DNA of 64,000 nt from Paenibacillus bouchesdurhonensis (GTDB taxonomy: Bacteria > Bacillota > Bacilli > Paenibacillales > Paenibacillaceae). Location of the stretch: the NCBI RefSeq assembly GCF_900155685.1, contig NZ_LT732548.1, positions 3,774,686 through 3,838,685 on the forward strand, written 5' to 3'. Shown here piece by piece: positions 7,722 through 15,608 of the stretch. The stretch's first letter is position 1, and every line of letters starts with the position of its first letter. The notes beneath the pieces are model-generated. The model was not told where the DNA came from, did no database searches, and saw only the letters and a list, made by a program, of their open reading frames with translations. Position numbers and translations under genes: made by a program.

Positions 7722-8777
7722 TTATTTAGCCGTATGTTTCTTGATCTCAGGCAAAATTTTCGTTGCAATCAGCTCGATATTTTTTGCGATCTTATCGAAG
7801 GGCACGCCGCCAAAATCGATTTGAGCCATAAAACGCTGCTGACCATACATTTCATATTGATAGAGCATTTTTTCAATAATTTGCTGCGGGCTGCCAATCA
7901 TTAACGCATCACGGTAATCTGTAGCTTGTGCAAATTGCTGCTTTGGATAGCCGCTGCCGCGTAATGCCTGCATACCGGAATTCGCATGTGGATAGTACTC
8001 GCGAAGTGCGTCCTGTGTAGTTTCCGCAGTATAAAATAAACTTGTTGTCGCAATCGGTAGCGCTGCGGCATCAAAGCCGCTCCGCTCTGCGGCATCACGA
8101 TACGCATCCACCGAGATTTTGAAGTTAATTGCAGGGCCGCCAAGCGTTGTCAACATCATGGGCACGCCGGCATATCCAGCCTTAATCGCGCTCGCGGGCG
8201 GGCCGCCTACGGCGCGCCAAATCGGCATGCGACCATTTTGAGGCTGCGGCAAAATATAGGCATTTTCGAGCGGTGCACGGAATTGGCCTGTCCACGTTAC
8301 TTTGTCCTCGTTGTTCAACTGCAGAAGCAGCTCCATTTTCTCTTCAAATAATTCTTCATAATCACGTACATCAAAGCCAAGCAAGCTGTATGCTCCTACG
8401 CGCGAACCACGTCCAGCAACAATTTCTGCCCGGCCGTTTGAAATTAAATCGAGAGTGGCAAAGTCCTCATACACTCGTACAGGATCAGATGTACTTAACA
8501 CCGTGGCCGAACTGGCAATTTTAATGTTTTTTGTAGCCTGTGCGATCGCTCCCAAGATGACCGTATGCGCTTGGGTAGTAAAATGCGTTTGATGACTTTC
8601 ACCGACGGCAAACACATCAAATCCCGCCTCATCAGCCAGCTTGCTGGCTTCGATTAATTCATGTATACGCTGCTGAGCGCTAATCATTGAGCCTGTGTGC
8701 GGATTCGGCAAATGATCCCCGATGGAATACAAGCCGAATTCGAGACCGTTATTTTTTTGAATACGATACTGTTCCAT
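7722..8777 (-). CDS. LLM-class flavin-dependent oxidoreductase (luciferase-like)
   Basis: The 351-residue protein is a bacterial-luciferase-like monooxygenase with a TIM-barrel fold. Recognisable segments are the N-terminal FGLYSIGDHLPNP region, EASKLADEAGFDVFAVGESH and the LISNGRAEIVAGRGS flavin-phosphate motif. It would use reduced FMN and O2 to oxidise a substrate that cannot be named from sequence. RBS is AAGGAGAGAG. It lies 31 bases behind the ring-cleaving dioxygenase, so both probably act in the same catabolic or detoxification route. Its flavin reductase appears to be the truncated gene just downstream. Confidence 0.88.
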   Translation of the reverse strand: MEQYRIQKNNGLEFGLYSIGDHLPNPHTGSMISAQQRIHELIEASKLADEAGFDVFAVGESHQTHFTTQAHTVILGAIAQATKNIKIASSATVLSTSDPVRVYEDFATLDLISNGRAEIVAGRGSRVGAYSLLGFDVRDYEELFEEKMELLLQLNNEDKVTWTGQFRAPLENAYILPQPQNGRMPIWRAVGGPPASAIKAGYAGVPMMLTTLGGPAINFKISVDAYRDAAERSGFDAAALPIATTSLFYTAETTQDALREYYPHANSGMQALRGSGYPKQQFAQATDYRDALMIGSPQQIIEKMLYQYEMYGQQRFMAQIDFGGVPFDKIAKNIELIATKILPEIKKHTAK

Positions 8778-8808
8778 GCTTCTCTCTCCTTTTTCTCATG
8801 CTATCTTG

Positions 8809-9750
8809 TTAGTCAATCGGCACCAATTTTGCTTCAATTTCTTCGCGCCGTTCTTCCAGGAAGGGAGGCAAATCCAAGGCTTGACCAAGCTCCTCAACCG
8901 TCGAATCTGCCGTGAATCCTGGACCGTCCGTTGCGATTTCGAATAAAATACCGTTTAAATCACGGAAGTATAGGCTTTGGAAGTAAAAACGGTCTACAAC
9001 TCCTGTGGAGTGGAAGCCATTTTCTTTGACCACCATGTCCCAGTAACGTAATTCTTCCTCGTTCTTAACGCGTATTGCTAAGTGATGTATGCTTCCTTTT
9101 CCGGGCCGCTCACGGGCGCCTTCCTGTTGCTTAATGACAATCTCCCCGAAGGCTTCCCCGGTAATGGATTGATAAACGGCTTCGTCCATAGAACGAGACA
9201 CTTCTGTATAGCCAAATAGATCCCTTAACACTTTTGCCAGCCGTTCCAGATCTCGTACCGTTATTTCCACCGTGCCCATGCCTAAAATGCGGTGCTCTAG
9301 CTCGACATCCGAGCCTTCCCATGCTGACCAGTTGCCAGGGATGTCTGCGCCATTATGATTTAACAGAACCAACCGCAGTCCTTCCGGATCCTCAAAATGC
9401 AAAGCATCTCTGCCCGCATATTTCGTAATTTCGCCATGATCTACTTTCCATGCTTCAAGGCGGTTTTTCCAGAAAATCAGGCTTTCATAGGACGGGACAA
9501 GTAAACCGATTTGAGTGATTGCATTTGTTCCACGAACGGTTTTTCCCGCATTGGGCATTTCAAAAAATGACAGTTCCGTTCCAGCGCTCCCCGTTAAATC
9601 TCCGTAAAAAAGATGATACATACTGGGATTATCCTGATTAACGGTCTTCTTCACCCTGCGCAGCCCTAATACCTGGCGATAAAATTGATGATTGATTCGA
9701 GCGTCTTTTGTGAGCATTGAAATATGATGATGTCCTGAAATGGTATACAT
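8809..9750 (-). CDS. Ring-cleaving dioxygenase (VOC/glyoxalase fold, MhqA/MhqO-like)
   Basis: The 313-residue protein consists of two VOC repeats, beginning with ISGHHHISMLTKD and carrying a second metal-site region at GSIHHLAIRVKN. Its homologues in B. subtilis (MhqA, MhqE, MhqO) open quinone or hydroquinone rings and are repressed by the MarR-type MhqR. A MarR gene is immediately upstream here. RBS is AAGGAGGAG; a 16-bp operator-like palindrome lies 16 bases before the start codon. A role in detoxifying aromatic or quinone compounds is likely; the natural substrate is unknown. Confidence 0.88.
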   Translation of the reverse strand: MYTISGHHHISMLTKDARINHQFYRQVLGLRRVKKTVNQDNPSMYHLFYGDLTGSAGTELSFFEMPNAGKTVRGTNAITQIGLLVPSYESLIFWKNRLEAWKVDHGEITKYAGRDALHFEDPEGLRLVLLNHNGADIPGNWSAWEGSDVELEHRILGMGTVEITVRDLERLAKVLRDLFGYTEVSRSMDEAVYQSITGEAFGEIVIKQQEGARERPGKGSIHHLAIRVKNEEELRYWDMVVKENGFHSTGVVDRFYFQSLYFRDLNGILFEIATDGPGFTADSTVEELGQALDLPPFLEERREEIEAKLVPID

Positions 9751-9765
9751 TCTAACTCCTCCTTA

Positions 9766-9781
9766 ACTTGACTAATCAAGT
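9766..9781. promoter_or_regulatory. 16-bp palindrome, probable MarR operator
   Basis: ACTTGA-CTAA-TCAAGT is a perfect inverted repeat between the marR stop codon and the dioxygenase RBS. The same half-site (TCAAGTGA) lies inside the marR promoter at 10289-10296, consistent with one regulator acting at both sites. Confidence 0.55.
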
Positions 9782-9797
9782 GTTAGGGTAAAAAAAA

Positions 9798-10241
9798 TTA
9801 CTCTGGCGGTAATTCTTTTTTTTGGCTGTGTTTGTGTACACGTGTTATTAATGTATATAGTGTCTTTTGTTCTTCATCGTTTAATACCTCGTCAAAAAAC
9901 GACGTTTGAAATGCTAGCTGCTCAGGCATTACTTGATTCAAAACAGCCTCAGCTTTCGCAGTCAAGCTAATCGTTTTCGTTTTCCAGTCCTGCTTGCGCA
10001 CAATATAGCCTTCCTTCTCAAGACGAGCGAGCATACGCGAAATTCCGCCTTGGGTTACCGTCACTTTCTCGGCTAATTCCATTTGCGTGAGAGGCTGATA
10101 AATACGAATTTGCATAAGTGTATCGAATTGTGCTGTCGTTAGATCAAAACGTTTTAGAAATTCATTGGACATCTGGTTGCTTTGATTCGTAAAACGCACT
10201 AAACGCAACCAAATTAACGAGCCTATCGTATTATTGCGCAT
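9798..10241 (-). CDS. MarR-family transcriptional regulator (MhqR-like)
   Basis: The 147-residue protein has the MarR winged-helix layout: a dimerisation helix, then LTTAQFDTLMQI, the recognition helix region VTQGGISRMLARLEKEGYI, and the wing RKQDWKTKTISLT. It most likely represses itself and the downstream dioxygenase/LLM operon, as MhqR does for quinone-detoxification genes in B. subtilis. Shared TCAAGT/ACTTGA half-sites in both upstream regions support this. RBS is GGAGGGGAG. Confidence 0.88.
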   Translation of the reverse strand: MRNNTIGSLIWLRLVRFTNQSNQMSNEFLKRFDLTTAQFDTLMQIRIYQPLTQMELAEKVTVTQGGISRMLARLEKEGYIVRKQDWKTKTISLTAKAEAVLNQVMPEQLAFQTSFFDEVLNDEEQKTLYTLITRVHKHSQKKELPPE

Positions 10242-10278
10242 ATCGCTTCAGCTCCCCTCCTTCGCTAATCCCACTATC

Positions 10279-10307
10279 ACTTTACCACTCAAGTGACAAG
10301 GTGTCAA
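10279..10307 (-). promoter_or_regulatory. Sigma-A promoter of the marR operon
   Basis: On the minus strand TTGACA (10307-10302) is separated by exactly 17 bases from TAAAGT (10284-10279). The spacer contains CTTGTCACTTGAGTG, which includes the ACTTGA half-site, so a bound regulator would block polymerase. Confidence 0.7.
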
Positions 10308-10400
10308 GCAAGCCCGCCCACTCCCCCTCAGACTTCGGAATGAAGTAAAGTTTTTTGGTGAAAATCAAAGTATTTTCTGGGTTTGCTCCAGCTTTTATTT

Positions 10401-10409
10401 TGCTACAAT
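10401..10409 (+). promoter_or_regulatory. Extended -10 element of the GH43 gene
   Basis: TGCTACAAT is an extended -10 motif 51 bases before the chosen GH43 start codon. A poor -35 (TTGCTC) lies 15 bases upstream. Confidence 0.45.
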
Positions 10410-10459
10410 AAAAGGTAACAATGCAGCATTTCAAGGACGTAACCAAGGAGGTAATTCCA

Positions 10460-11443
10460 ATGACCAAACCAGTAAAACAGAATGAGCCCATAGTTACACA
10501 TATTTATACGGCTGATCCATCCGCACACGTATTCGAAGGCAAGCTGTACATCTACCCTTCACATGATCTGGATCATGAAATGGAATCCAATGACAATGGC
10601 GATCAATATGACATGGAGGACTATCATGTTCTGTCCATGGAGGATATAAACTCCCCTTGCACCGATCATGGCGAGGCTCTCCATCTTCGTGATATTCCTT
10701 GGGCCAAGCAGCAGCTGTGGGCTCCCGATGCCGCTTATAAGAACAATACATACTATCTGTTCTTTCCGGCTCGGGATAAAGACGATATTTTCAGACTGGG
10801 CGTAGCTACCAGTTCTTCGCCTGCGGGCCCCTTCACGCCGCAGCCGGACTACATGCCGGGAAGCTACAGCATCGATCCAGCCGTTCTGGTCGATGAGGAT
10901 GACAAAGCGTACATTTATTTCGGAGGCCTGTGGGGCGGACAACTGGAGAAGTGGCAAACCGGCACCTTTGAGCCGGACGCAGATGGGCCTACTGCAAACG
11001 AGCCTGCGCTTGGGCCAAGAGCTGCTGAGCTAAGCGAGGATATGCTGACCTTCAAAGAGGCGCCTGTGGAAATTTCCATCGTGGACGAGGATGGCAATCC
11101 GCTACTTGCTGGCGACGAGGATAGAAGATTTTTTGAAGGCCCTTGGGTTCATAAACATAGCGGGTATTACTACCTGTCCTATTCAACCGGTACTACGCAC
11201 AAAATCGTGTATGCCATGAGTAAAAACCCGATGGGGCCTTATGTTTATAAGGGGACAATCCTGACGCCTGTCCTGGGCTGGACTACCCACCACTCTATCG
11301 TGCAATTCAAGGACAAATGGTATCTGTTCTATCATGACAGCTCCCTGTCTGGAGGCGCGGACAACAAGCGCAGCGTTAAATTCACGGAAATCAAATACAA
11401 CGAAGATGGAACGATTCAAACGATCGATCCTTATAATAATTAA
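10460..11443 (+). CDS. Glycoside hydrolase family 43 (beta-xylosidase / arabinofuranosidase type)
   Basis: The 327-residue five-bladed beta-propeller carries the three acidic positions of GH43: Asp in TADPSAHVF near the N-terminus, Asp in YSIDPAVLVDEDD, and Glu in FFEGPWVHKH. It has no signal peptide, so it likely acts inside the cell on imported arabinoxylan-type oligosaccharides. I chose ATG 10460, eight bases behind AAGGAGG, rather than the ATG at 10421, which has no RBS and lies just downstream of the -10. It is monocistronic, ending at a hairpin. Confidence 0.9.
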   Translation: MTKPVKQNEPIVTHIYTADPSAHVFEGKLYIYPSHDLDHEMESNDNGDQYDMEDYHVLSMEDINSPCTDHGEALHLRDIPWAKQQLWAPDAAYKNNTYYLFFPARDKDDIFRLGVATSSSPAGPFTPQPDYMPGSYSIDPAVLVDEDDKAYIYFGGLWGGQLEKWQTGTFEPDADGPTANEPALGPRAAELSEDMLTFKEAPVEISIVDEDGNPLLAGDEDRRFFEGPWVHKHSGYYYLSYSTGTTHKIVYAMSKNPMGPYVYKGTILTPVLGWTTHHSIVQFKDKWYLFYHDSSLSGGADNKRSVKFTEIKYNEDGTIQTIDPYNN

Positions 11444-11458
11444 GAAGGAAACAAAATA

Positions 11459-11497
11459 GGATCGTGTGCCCCTCTTATTTTGGGGCTGCACGATCCC
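11459..11497 (+). terminator. Terminator hairpin of the GH43 gene; same core as 7455-7493
   Basis: GGATCGTG pairs with CACGATCC and GCCCC pairs with GGGGC around the loop TCTTATTTT, followed by CATTTTC. The inner 17 bases, CCCCTCTTATTTTGGGG, are identical to the hairpin at 7455-7493. Confidence 0.65.
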
Positions 11498-11616
11498 ATT
11501 TTCAGAACTCGGTCGAACATTCCGCAACTATATCAATAGACAATTTGAAAATGAAGTTCAACAATTAAACTAGCTGAATTCTAAGAACATCCGCTTGATA
11601 ATGCAAAATATTGATT

Positions 11617-11652
11617 ACAAAAAGAAAGCCCAAGCGGTATGCCACTTGAGCT
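11617..11652 (-). terminator. Terminator of the YcaO operon
   Basis: The arms AGCCCAAGCGG and CCACTTGAGCT have two C-A mismatches on the plus strand that become G-U pairs in minus-strand RNA. The minus transcript continues TTCTTTTTG. It closes the operon running from the ThiF-like gene through YcaO and the tiny peptide. Confidence 0.7.
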
Positions 11653-11757
11653 CTGTTTCGAGAGGACATCTTTGCTATTATACAGGATGACTCCTTTTAT
11701 TTACTCCCTGTGAAACAGATCATTTCCCGCTGGGAGAAGGTTTGTTGGATACAATAA

Positions 11758-11874
11758 TTAGTACACAAACGAACGAGATACAATAACCAACAGAATGAAG
11801 AGTACGAGAATTACACCTGTGCTTGTAAATACGCCTGCGCAGCTACAGCCGCCGATTCCACCCAGTTCACCCAT
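11758..11874 (-). CDS. Tiny YjcZ-type transmembrane peptide, possible YcaO substrate
   Basis: A 38-residue gene too short for normal ORF calling. ATG 11874 has a strong RBS (GGGAGGAGG, 8 bases away). The N-terminal part is Gly-rich with Cys10, Ser11, Cys12, Thr17, Ser18 and Thr19 (GELGGIGGCSCAGVFTSTG). The C-terminal half is one hydrophobic helix ending SFVY. This layout matches the YjcZ/tiny transmembrane family found in spore formers, whose consensus ends LLIIVGAAFIY; here the usual Gly is Ser. It lies 112 bases after the ycaO stop and before the operon's terminator, so it is either a sporulation-associated peptide or the heterocyclisation substrate (inference). Confidence 0.75.
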   Translation of the reverse strand: MGELGGIGGCSCAGVFTSTGVILVLFILLVIVSRSFVY

Positions 11875-11986
11875 TTTGACATCCTCCTCCCTCTTTTGTT
11901 TATGTTAAATTGTATGAGCATAAGGGATTTATGGACTGGACGTTTTTTAAAATGGGCGATTAACCTTTCGACGACTTCTGCCATCG

Positions 11987-13921
11987 TCACAGAAACGGAT
12001 GGGGATAGGGATTTAGCTCCTGTGGAGTAAGCGTATGATTTACGTAGCCTAATTTCATGGGTATCTCCAAAACCCGATCCAGGCCGCTCAACCGAGTCAG
12101 GTGATGTCCGAATGTCATCGGCAGCATTCCGGGTATGAGCACTTTCACACAACGCAGCCCATTGCGACGCGTCTCACTTGACGACTGATCAATTACAATC
12201 ACATCCATCTGAAGACGGCGGAATATTTGAAGAACCTGCCTTAAATCATCCGTTAAATCTTCATGGGCAGGGACAGAGGGAAACTCTTCAGCGAATGTAC
12301 ATAAAGGCCGGGAATCTTCCAATAAAAAATGGAGCCTTCTCTCCGCTTGCGGCAAACTGTACAGCAGTGAATGATCTTCCATATACTGTACAAGTTCCGA
12401 ATCGCCAAACATCGCTTCGGCTTCCAGCCTCCGCTCCTCCCATCGCCTTTCGACCGTCGGGATCATCACTGCCAGCTCGTGTATAGCACTCTTAGCCGCT
12501 TGAACCGGGTCAAGATGAGCTCCCGCAGCACAGAGCAGGTTTACACACTGCTCCGTCCCTCCCTTTGCAAGTGCCCATATGCTCGGAATTCCGTTCTCCA
12601 TCGTCATATTGTACAAACTTACCTCATATCCAGTAACCGCCCTTAAACGCTGGATCATCAGCACCAGTTCCGAATCTCCCGACGATATATAATCAAGCCG
12701 CGAAACATGTAGCTGTGCATACCAGGTTATCAAAAAAGCATCTCTCTCCACTACTTCGAAAATACCGTGTAAAACAGCTTCCTCTATACTGTTTCCTACC
12801 GCGCATCCATTGGAGGTTTCATAGACGAAACCACCGCCGCCACCGAGGCTGTAATAAGCCAACAGATGGGGGATCAAGACGGGACGCTCCTCTAAAAACG
12901 AATAGCCCCATACCCATTCCATGGGGGCATCCGGATCAAACGGGATGAATGGAAAATCAGGCTGCTCGTATCGCCCCTCTGCATGAAGACCCACCGTAGA
13001 CGGATCTATCGCAGCTCCCTTAAATTGGGAATAACTGCCATGCATAACCGTTCTTTTACCGCGCACAGCTACACCGCAATAACGCTCCAGCCCCTCTAAT
13101 ATGCCAGCAAGTTCGCTATCCAAAAAGGAATGCGAACGTCCCCCCGTTATTTCATCGTAAAAGCCCAAGGGAAGATTAATGGCCGCGCCGGCAAAGGATG
13201 AAGATAGACTCCACTTCTTATCATTAAAAACTCCAGTGCGACTATCCCAGTAATCTCTTAACAGAACCCGCTGTAAATCACTCATCGCACGACAGCGGTA
13301 GGTGTTGTTGACTTTTAGGCACTTCTGCAGCGATATTTTTGCTAACTCCGGTGAATCATCCGGCAATTGACCGCAAACCGAGCAAGTCCCCACGGGTAGA
13401 ACATAATGGATTGTGCTGCTCAAATTTTTCAAATCGATCAAATAAACATGTTCTTCCGTATTCGCTTTATCGCCTCGCAGCACCTTAGTCACTTCTGCCG
13501 CGATTATATGTGCCAGATAACCAGATCCCGCTGGAGATAATTCAGCAGTATAATTAGGAGCATAATCAGGAGATACCAGCTTCATCAGCATCTCGTCCAC
13601 CTCTTGGCGATTGCTCCCCGCCAATGCTAGCCTTGTCTCAGCGCATTGGAAGCATCCAAACTTCCCCGGATGAATCAGTGGTCCTACCACTCCTTCACCT
13701 AATGATATATATGCGCATAACCATGGGGTTCCACGCGGCCGCAATACCTGTTCAGCTTCAAGATAAATAGATGAGCTATCCTGTTCCTCAAGTACCAATA
13801 CCAGATCCGTGACGGGTATGGTTTCACTGAAATCTTTTCTGCGCACTGGCAGGAATTCGGACATTCGCTTATAAACGGCGTCTGCCAGTATTCCCTCTCC
13901 AACAATAACGACAGAATTCAA
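11987..13921 (-). CDS. YcaO cyclodehydratase fused to an E1-like leader-binding domain (TOMM synthetase)
   Basis: This 644-residue protein would convert Cys/Ser/Thr of a precursor peptide to thiazoline/oxazoline rings using ATP. Residues 1-215 form an E1/ThiF-like domain (VIVGEG Rossmann start) with a zinc site: Cys90-x2-Cys93 and Cys180-x2-Cys183. The YcaO domain follows, with the ATP-binding signature SNGCAVGNSIEEAVLHG (370-386) and EVVERDA (389-395). It ends with the PxPxP C-terminus (NPYPHPFL) required for cyclodehydration in characterised YcaOs. Start TTG 13921 overlaps the upstream stop (TATTGA) behind AGGGGGGAG, so translation is coupled. Confidence 0.88.
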   Translation of the reverse strand: MNSVVIVGEGILADAVYKRMSEFLPVRRKDFSETIPVTDLVLVLEEQDSSSIYLEAEQVLRPRGTPWLCAYISLGEGVVGPLIHPGKFGCFQCAETRLALAGSNRQEVDEMLMKLVSPDYAPNYTAELSPAGSGYLAHIIAAEVTKVLRGDKANTEEHVYLIDLKNLSSTIHYVLPVGTCSVCGQLPDDSPELAKISLQKCLKVNNTYRCRAMSDLQRVLLRDYWDSRTGVFNDKKWSLSSSFAGAAINLPLGFYDEITGGRSHSFLDSELAGILEGLERYCGVAVRGKRTVMHGSYSQFKGAAIDPSTVGLHAEGRYEQPDFPFIPFDPDAPMEWVWGYSFLEERPVLIPHLLAYYSLGGGGGFVYETSNGCAVGNSIEEAVLHGIFEVVERDAFLITWYAQLHVSRLDYISSGDSELVLMIQRLRAVTGYEVSLYNMTMENGIPSIWALAKGGTEQCVNLLCAAGAHLDPVQAAKSAIHELAVMIPTVERRWEERRLEAEAMFGDSELVQYMEDHSLLYSLPQAERRLHFLLEDSRPLCTFAEEFPSVPAHEDLTDDLRQVLQIFRRLQMDVIVIDQSSSETRRNGLRCVKVLIPGMLPMTFGHHLTRLSGLDRVLEIPMKLGYVNHTLTPQELNPYPHPFL

Positions 13922-15456
13922 TAGACTCCCCCCTCTTCGAGGCTGACTCCATAAATTTCAAACGGGCTTTTGCCCCACAAAGATTTGCTCGGCATATTGA
14001 ACACTTCGAGGCGCTTATGATGCTGCTTCAGCGTTCGAACGGCCGATTGCATTAAAGATCCGTAATCTAGCGAACCGCTATCGGGAACTGGGGTTTCCTG
14101 CCATTCATTATTCCTCCAAGTAACCGCAGAAATCGAAGCAGCTTCCCTCTGATCCAACGCTTTCTGCAGGGATTGGCGGAGGGCAAGAGTAAAGCTGAGA
14201 TCCGCGCTGACATACCACGAAGAGCCCCGATTTACCCATACGACCGGAAAACCAAGTAAAGGTTCACCGACGGCGATAACTGGCTCACCCTCTATGATGC
14301 TTAACGCTTGTAAATAATATTGACATCGCACATCTTTAATTTGTGTACACGCTATGCGTAGAACTGTCGGCTCATGAGACAGCGTTCGTTTGCCGAACTC
14401 TTTAGCTAAACAAGCTCTAAAACCCCGCCCAACGGCTTCGGCCAAATCGCACCCTGCTCCAATATTGATTTCTTGCTGCTGATGTGAGGGCAACCAGGAG
14501 AACATTAAGGGAATCATCCGAGCAGCATACGCTTCAAGCCCCGCAAGTCCAGATTCTCGCCGTGCCTCTTCATGCGTTAGCCCGCTCCGGATGATCACCG
14601 GGAGAAGAGGCGCAGGTTCTTCCGATAACAGATCCACGGGTTGAACAAGACACTGCGCCAGCGGCAGCTGGATTAAATCCGCCTCCTCCCATGCATGGAA
14701 AATGCCTGTTATCGTAGAAGTCAGCTGGTTCAACGCTGAAAACCACTTCTGTGGATTTGCCCGCTCATTATTGTCCCCAAAATGACGCTCTATGTTCTCC
14801 ACCGGCCGAGCAGCCTCATATCCGAACACTAGAGGATGAGGAAGCACCTGGTGCCAGCCTCCGGTCAACGTAACCGGATCAAGTAAAAAGCAATGATTCC
14901 AGCTATACGCATCATTCTCGGCCGTAATTGCTTTATGCCATTCATGCACGAGTAGATTCGATAGTAAGCCTGCTGCTGCGACAGAGAGGCCTTTTTCACA
15001 ACGGCTTTCAGGAAAGACGGACGAATGGATGCGCCGCCAAGCCGACTCCCATCGTCCGTTTCCATCACAATTCAGCAGAGGACCAGCCATTCCCATGCCT
15101 CTGACCAAGATCCCGGGGAGCATCTGTCTCCTTTCTGCTATACAGGCATTCTGAAGCTTCAGAAGTTCATCTAAACCCCCGTGCTCCGACACATACAGAA
15201 TAAATTGAAACGGTCGAACAATCGCCCTCCAATTCAGATCCTCATCTCTTGCAGCAGCAATAATTTTTAACGAGGTCTCGGCCTCACGGCCATAAGCATG
15301 TTCGCAAAATTCCTTGAGTTTGCCCGTGTCTATCGGCTCCTTGCTTGTTACATAAACCGTGAGCTTGGACAAACCGAATTCATACCATGATTCAGCAAGC
15401 GAGAGCAGGATTGGACCGGAACCGATGACGAGCGTGCCTTCCTCCAGTAGAGACAT
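13918..15456 (-). CDS. ThiF-like putative thiazole-peptide maturation protein
   Basis: The 512-residue protein resembles the ThiF-like partner of YcaO described for the heterocycloanthracin loci of Bacillus. It starts with a nucleotide-binding-like strand (GTLVIGSGPILLSL) but lacks a clear E1 adenylation site, and its C-terminal half recalls a YcaO-like fold without the ATP residues. A probable role is precursor recognition or docking with the downstream YcaO. I chose ATG 15456, behind GGGAAAGGAG, over ATG 15501, which lacks a properly spaced RBS. It is the first gene of the ThiF-YcaO-tiny peptide operon. Confidence 0.75.
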   Translation of the reverse strand: MSLLEEGTLVIGSGPILLSLAESWYEFGLSKLTVYVTSKEPIDTGKLKEFCEHAYGREAETSLKIIAAARDEDLNWRAIVRPFQFILYVSEHGGLDELLKLQNACIAERRQMLPGILVRGMGMAGPLLNCDGNGRWESAWRRIHSSVFPESRCEKGLSVAAAGLLSNLLVHEWHKAITAENDAYSWNHCFLLDPVTLTGGWHQVLPHPLVFGYEAARPVENIERHFGDNNERANPQKWFSALNQLTSTITGIFHAWEEADLIQLPLAQCLVQPVDLLSEEPAPLLPVIIRSGLTHEEARRESGLAGLEAYAARMIPLMFSWLPSHQQQEINIGAGCDLAEAVGRGFRACLAKEFGKRTLSHEPTVLRIACTQIKDVRCQYYLQALSIIEGEPVIAVGEPLLGFPVVWVNRGSSWYVSADLSFTLALRQSLQKALDQREAASISAVTWRNNEWQETPVPDSGSLDYGSLMQSAVRTLKQHHKRLEVFNMPSKSLWGKSPFEIYGVSLEEGGVY

Positions 15457-15608
15457 CTCGCACAACTCCTTTCCCAACTTTTCACATCTTAAATGAACCA
15501 TTCAGGCTGATTAAGCTTCTCCCGAGCGTTAAAATTCATTTTAAGATATGTGTCCCACTCCCTTTCTATGACTGATCAATAATTACTCCAAATCTTCCAT
15601 ATTGCTCG

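Larger units (their letters stand above)
11444..11757. other. Intergenic region between GH43 and the YcaO locus
   Basis: Apart from two convergent terminators (11459-11497 plus, 11617-11652 minus) I see no gene. A plus-strand open stretch around 11506-11571 (ELGRTFRNYINRQFENEVQ) looks protein-like but has no start codon or RBS; it may be the tail of a lost gene. Confidence 0.4.

Noticed and set aside
11811..12152. 113-codon minus-strand frame overlapping ycaO
   Set aside because: Overlaps the ycaO 3' end and the tiny peptide gene in other frames, and lacks an RBS at its start.
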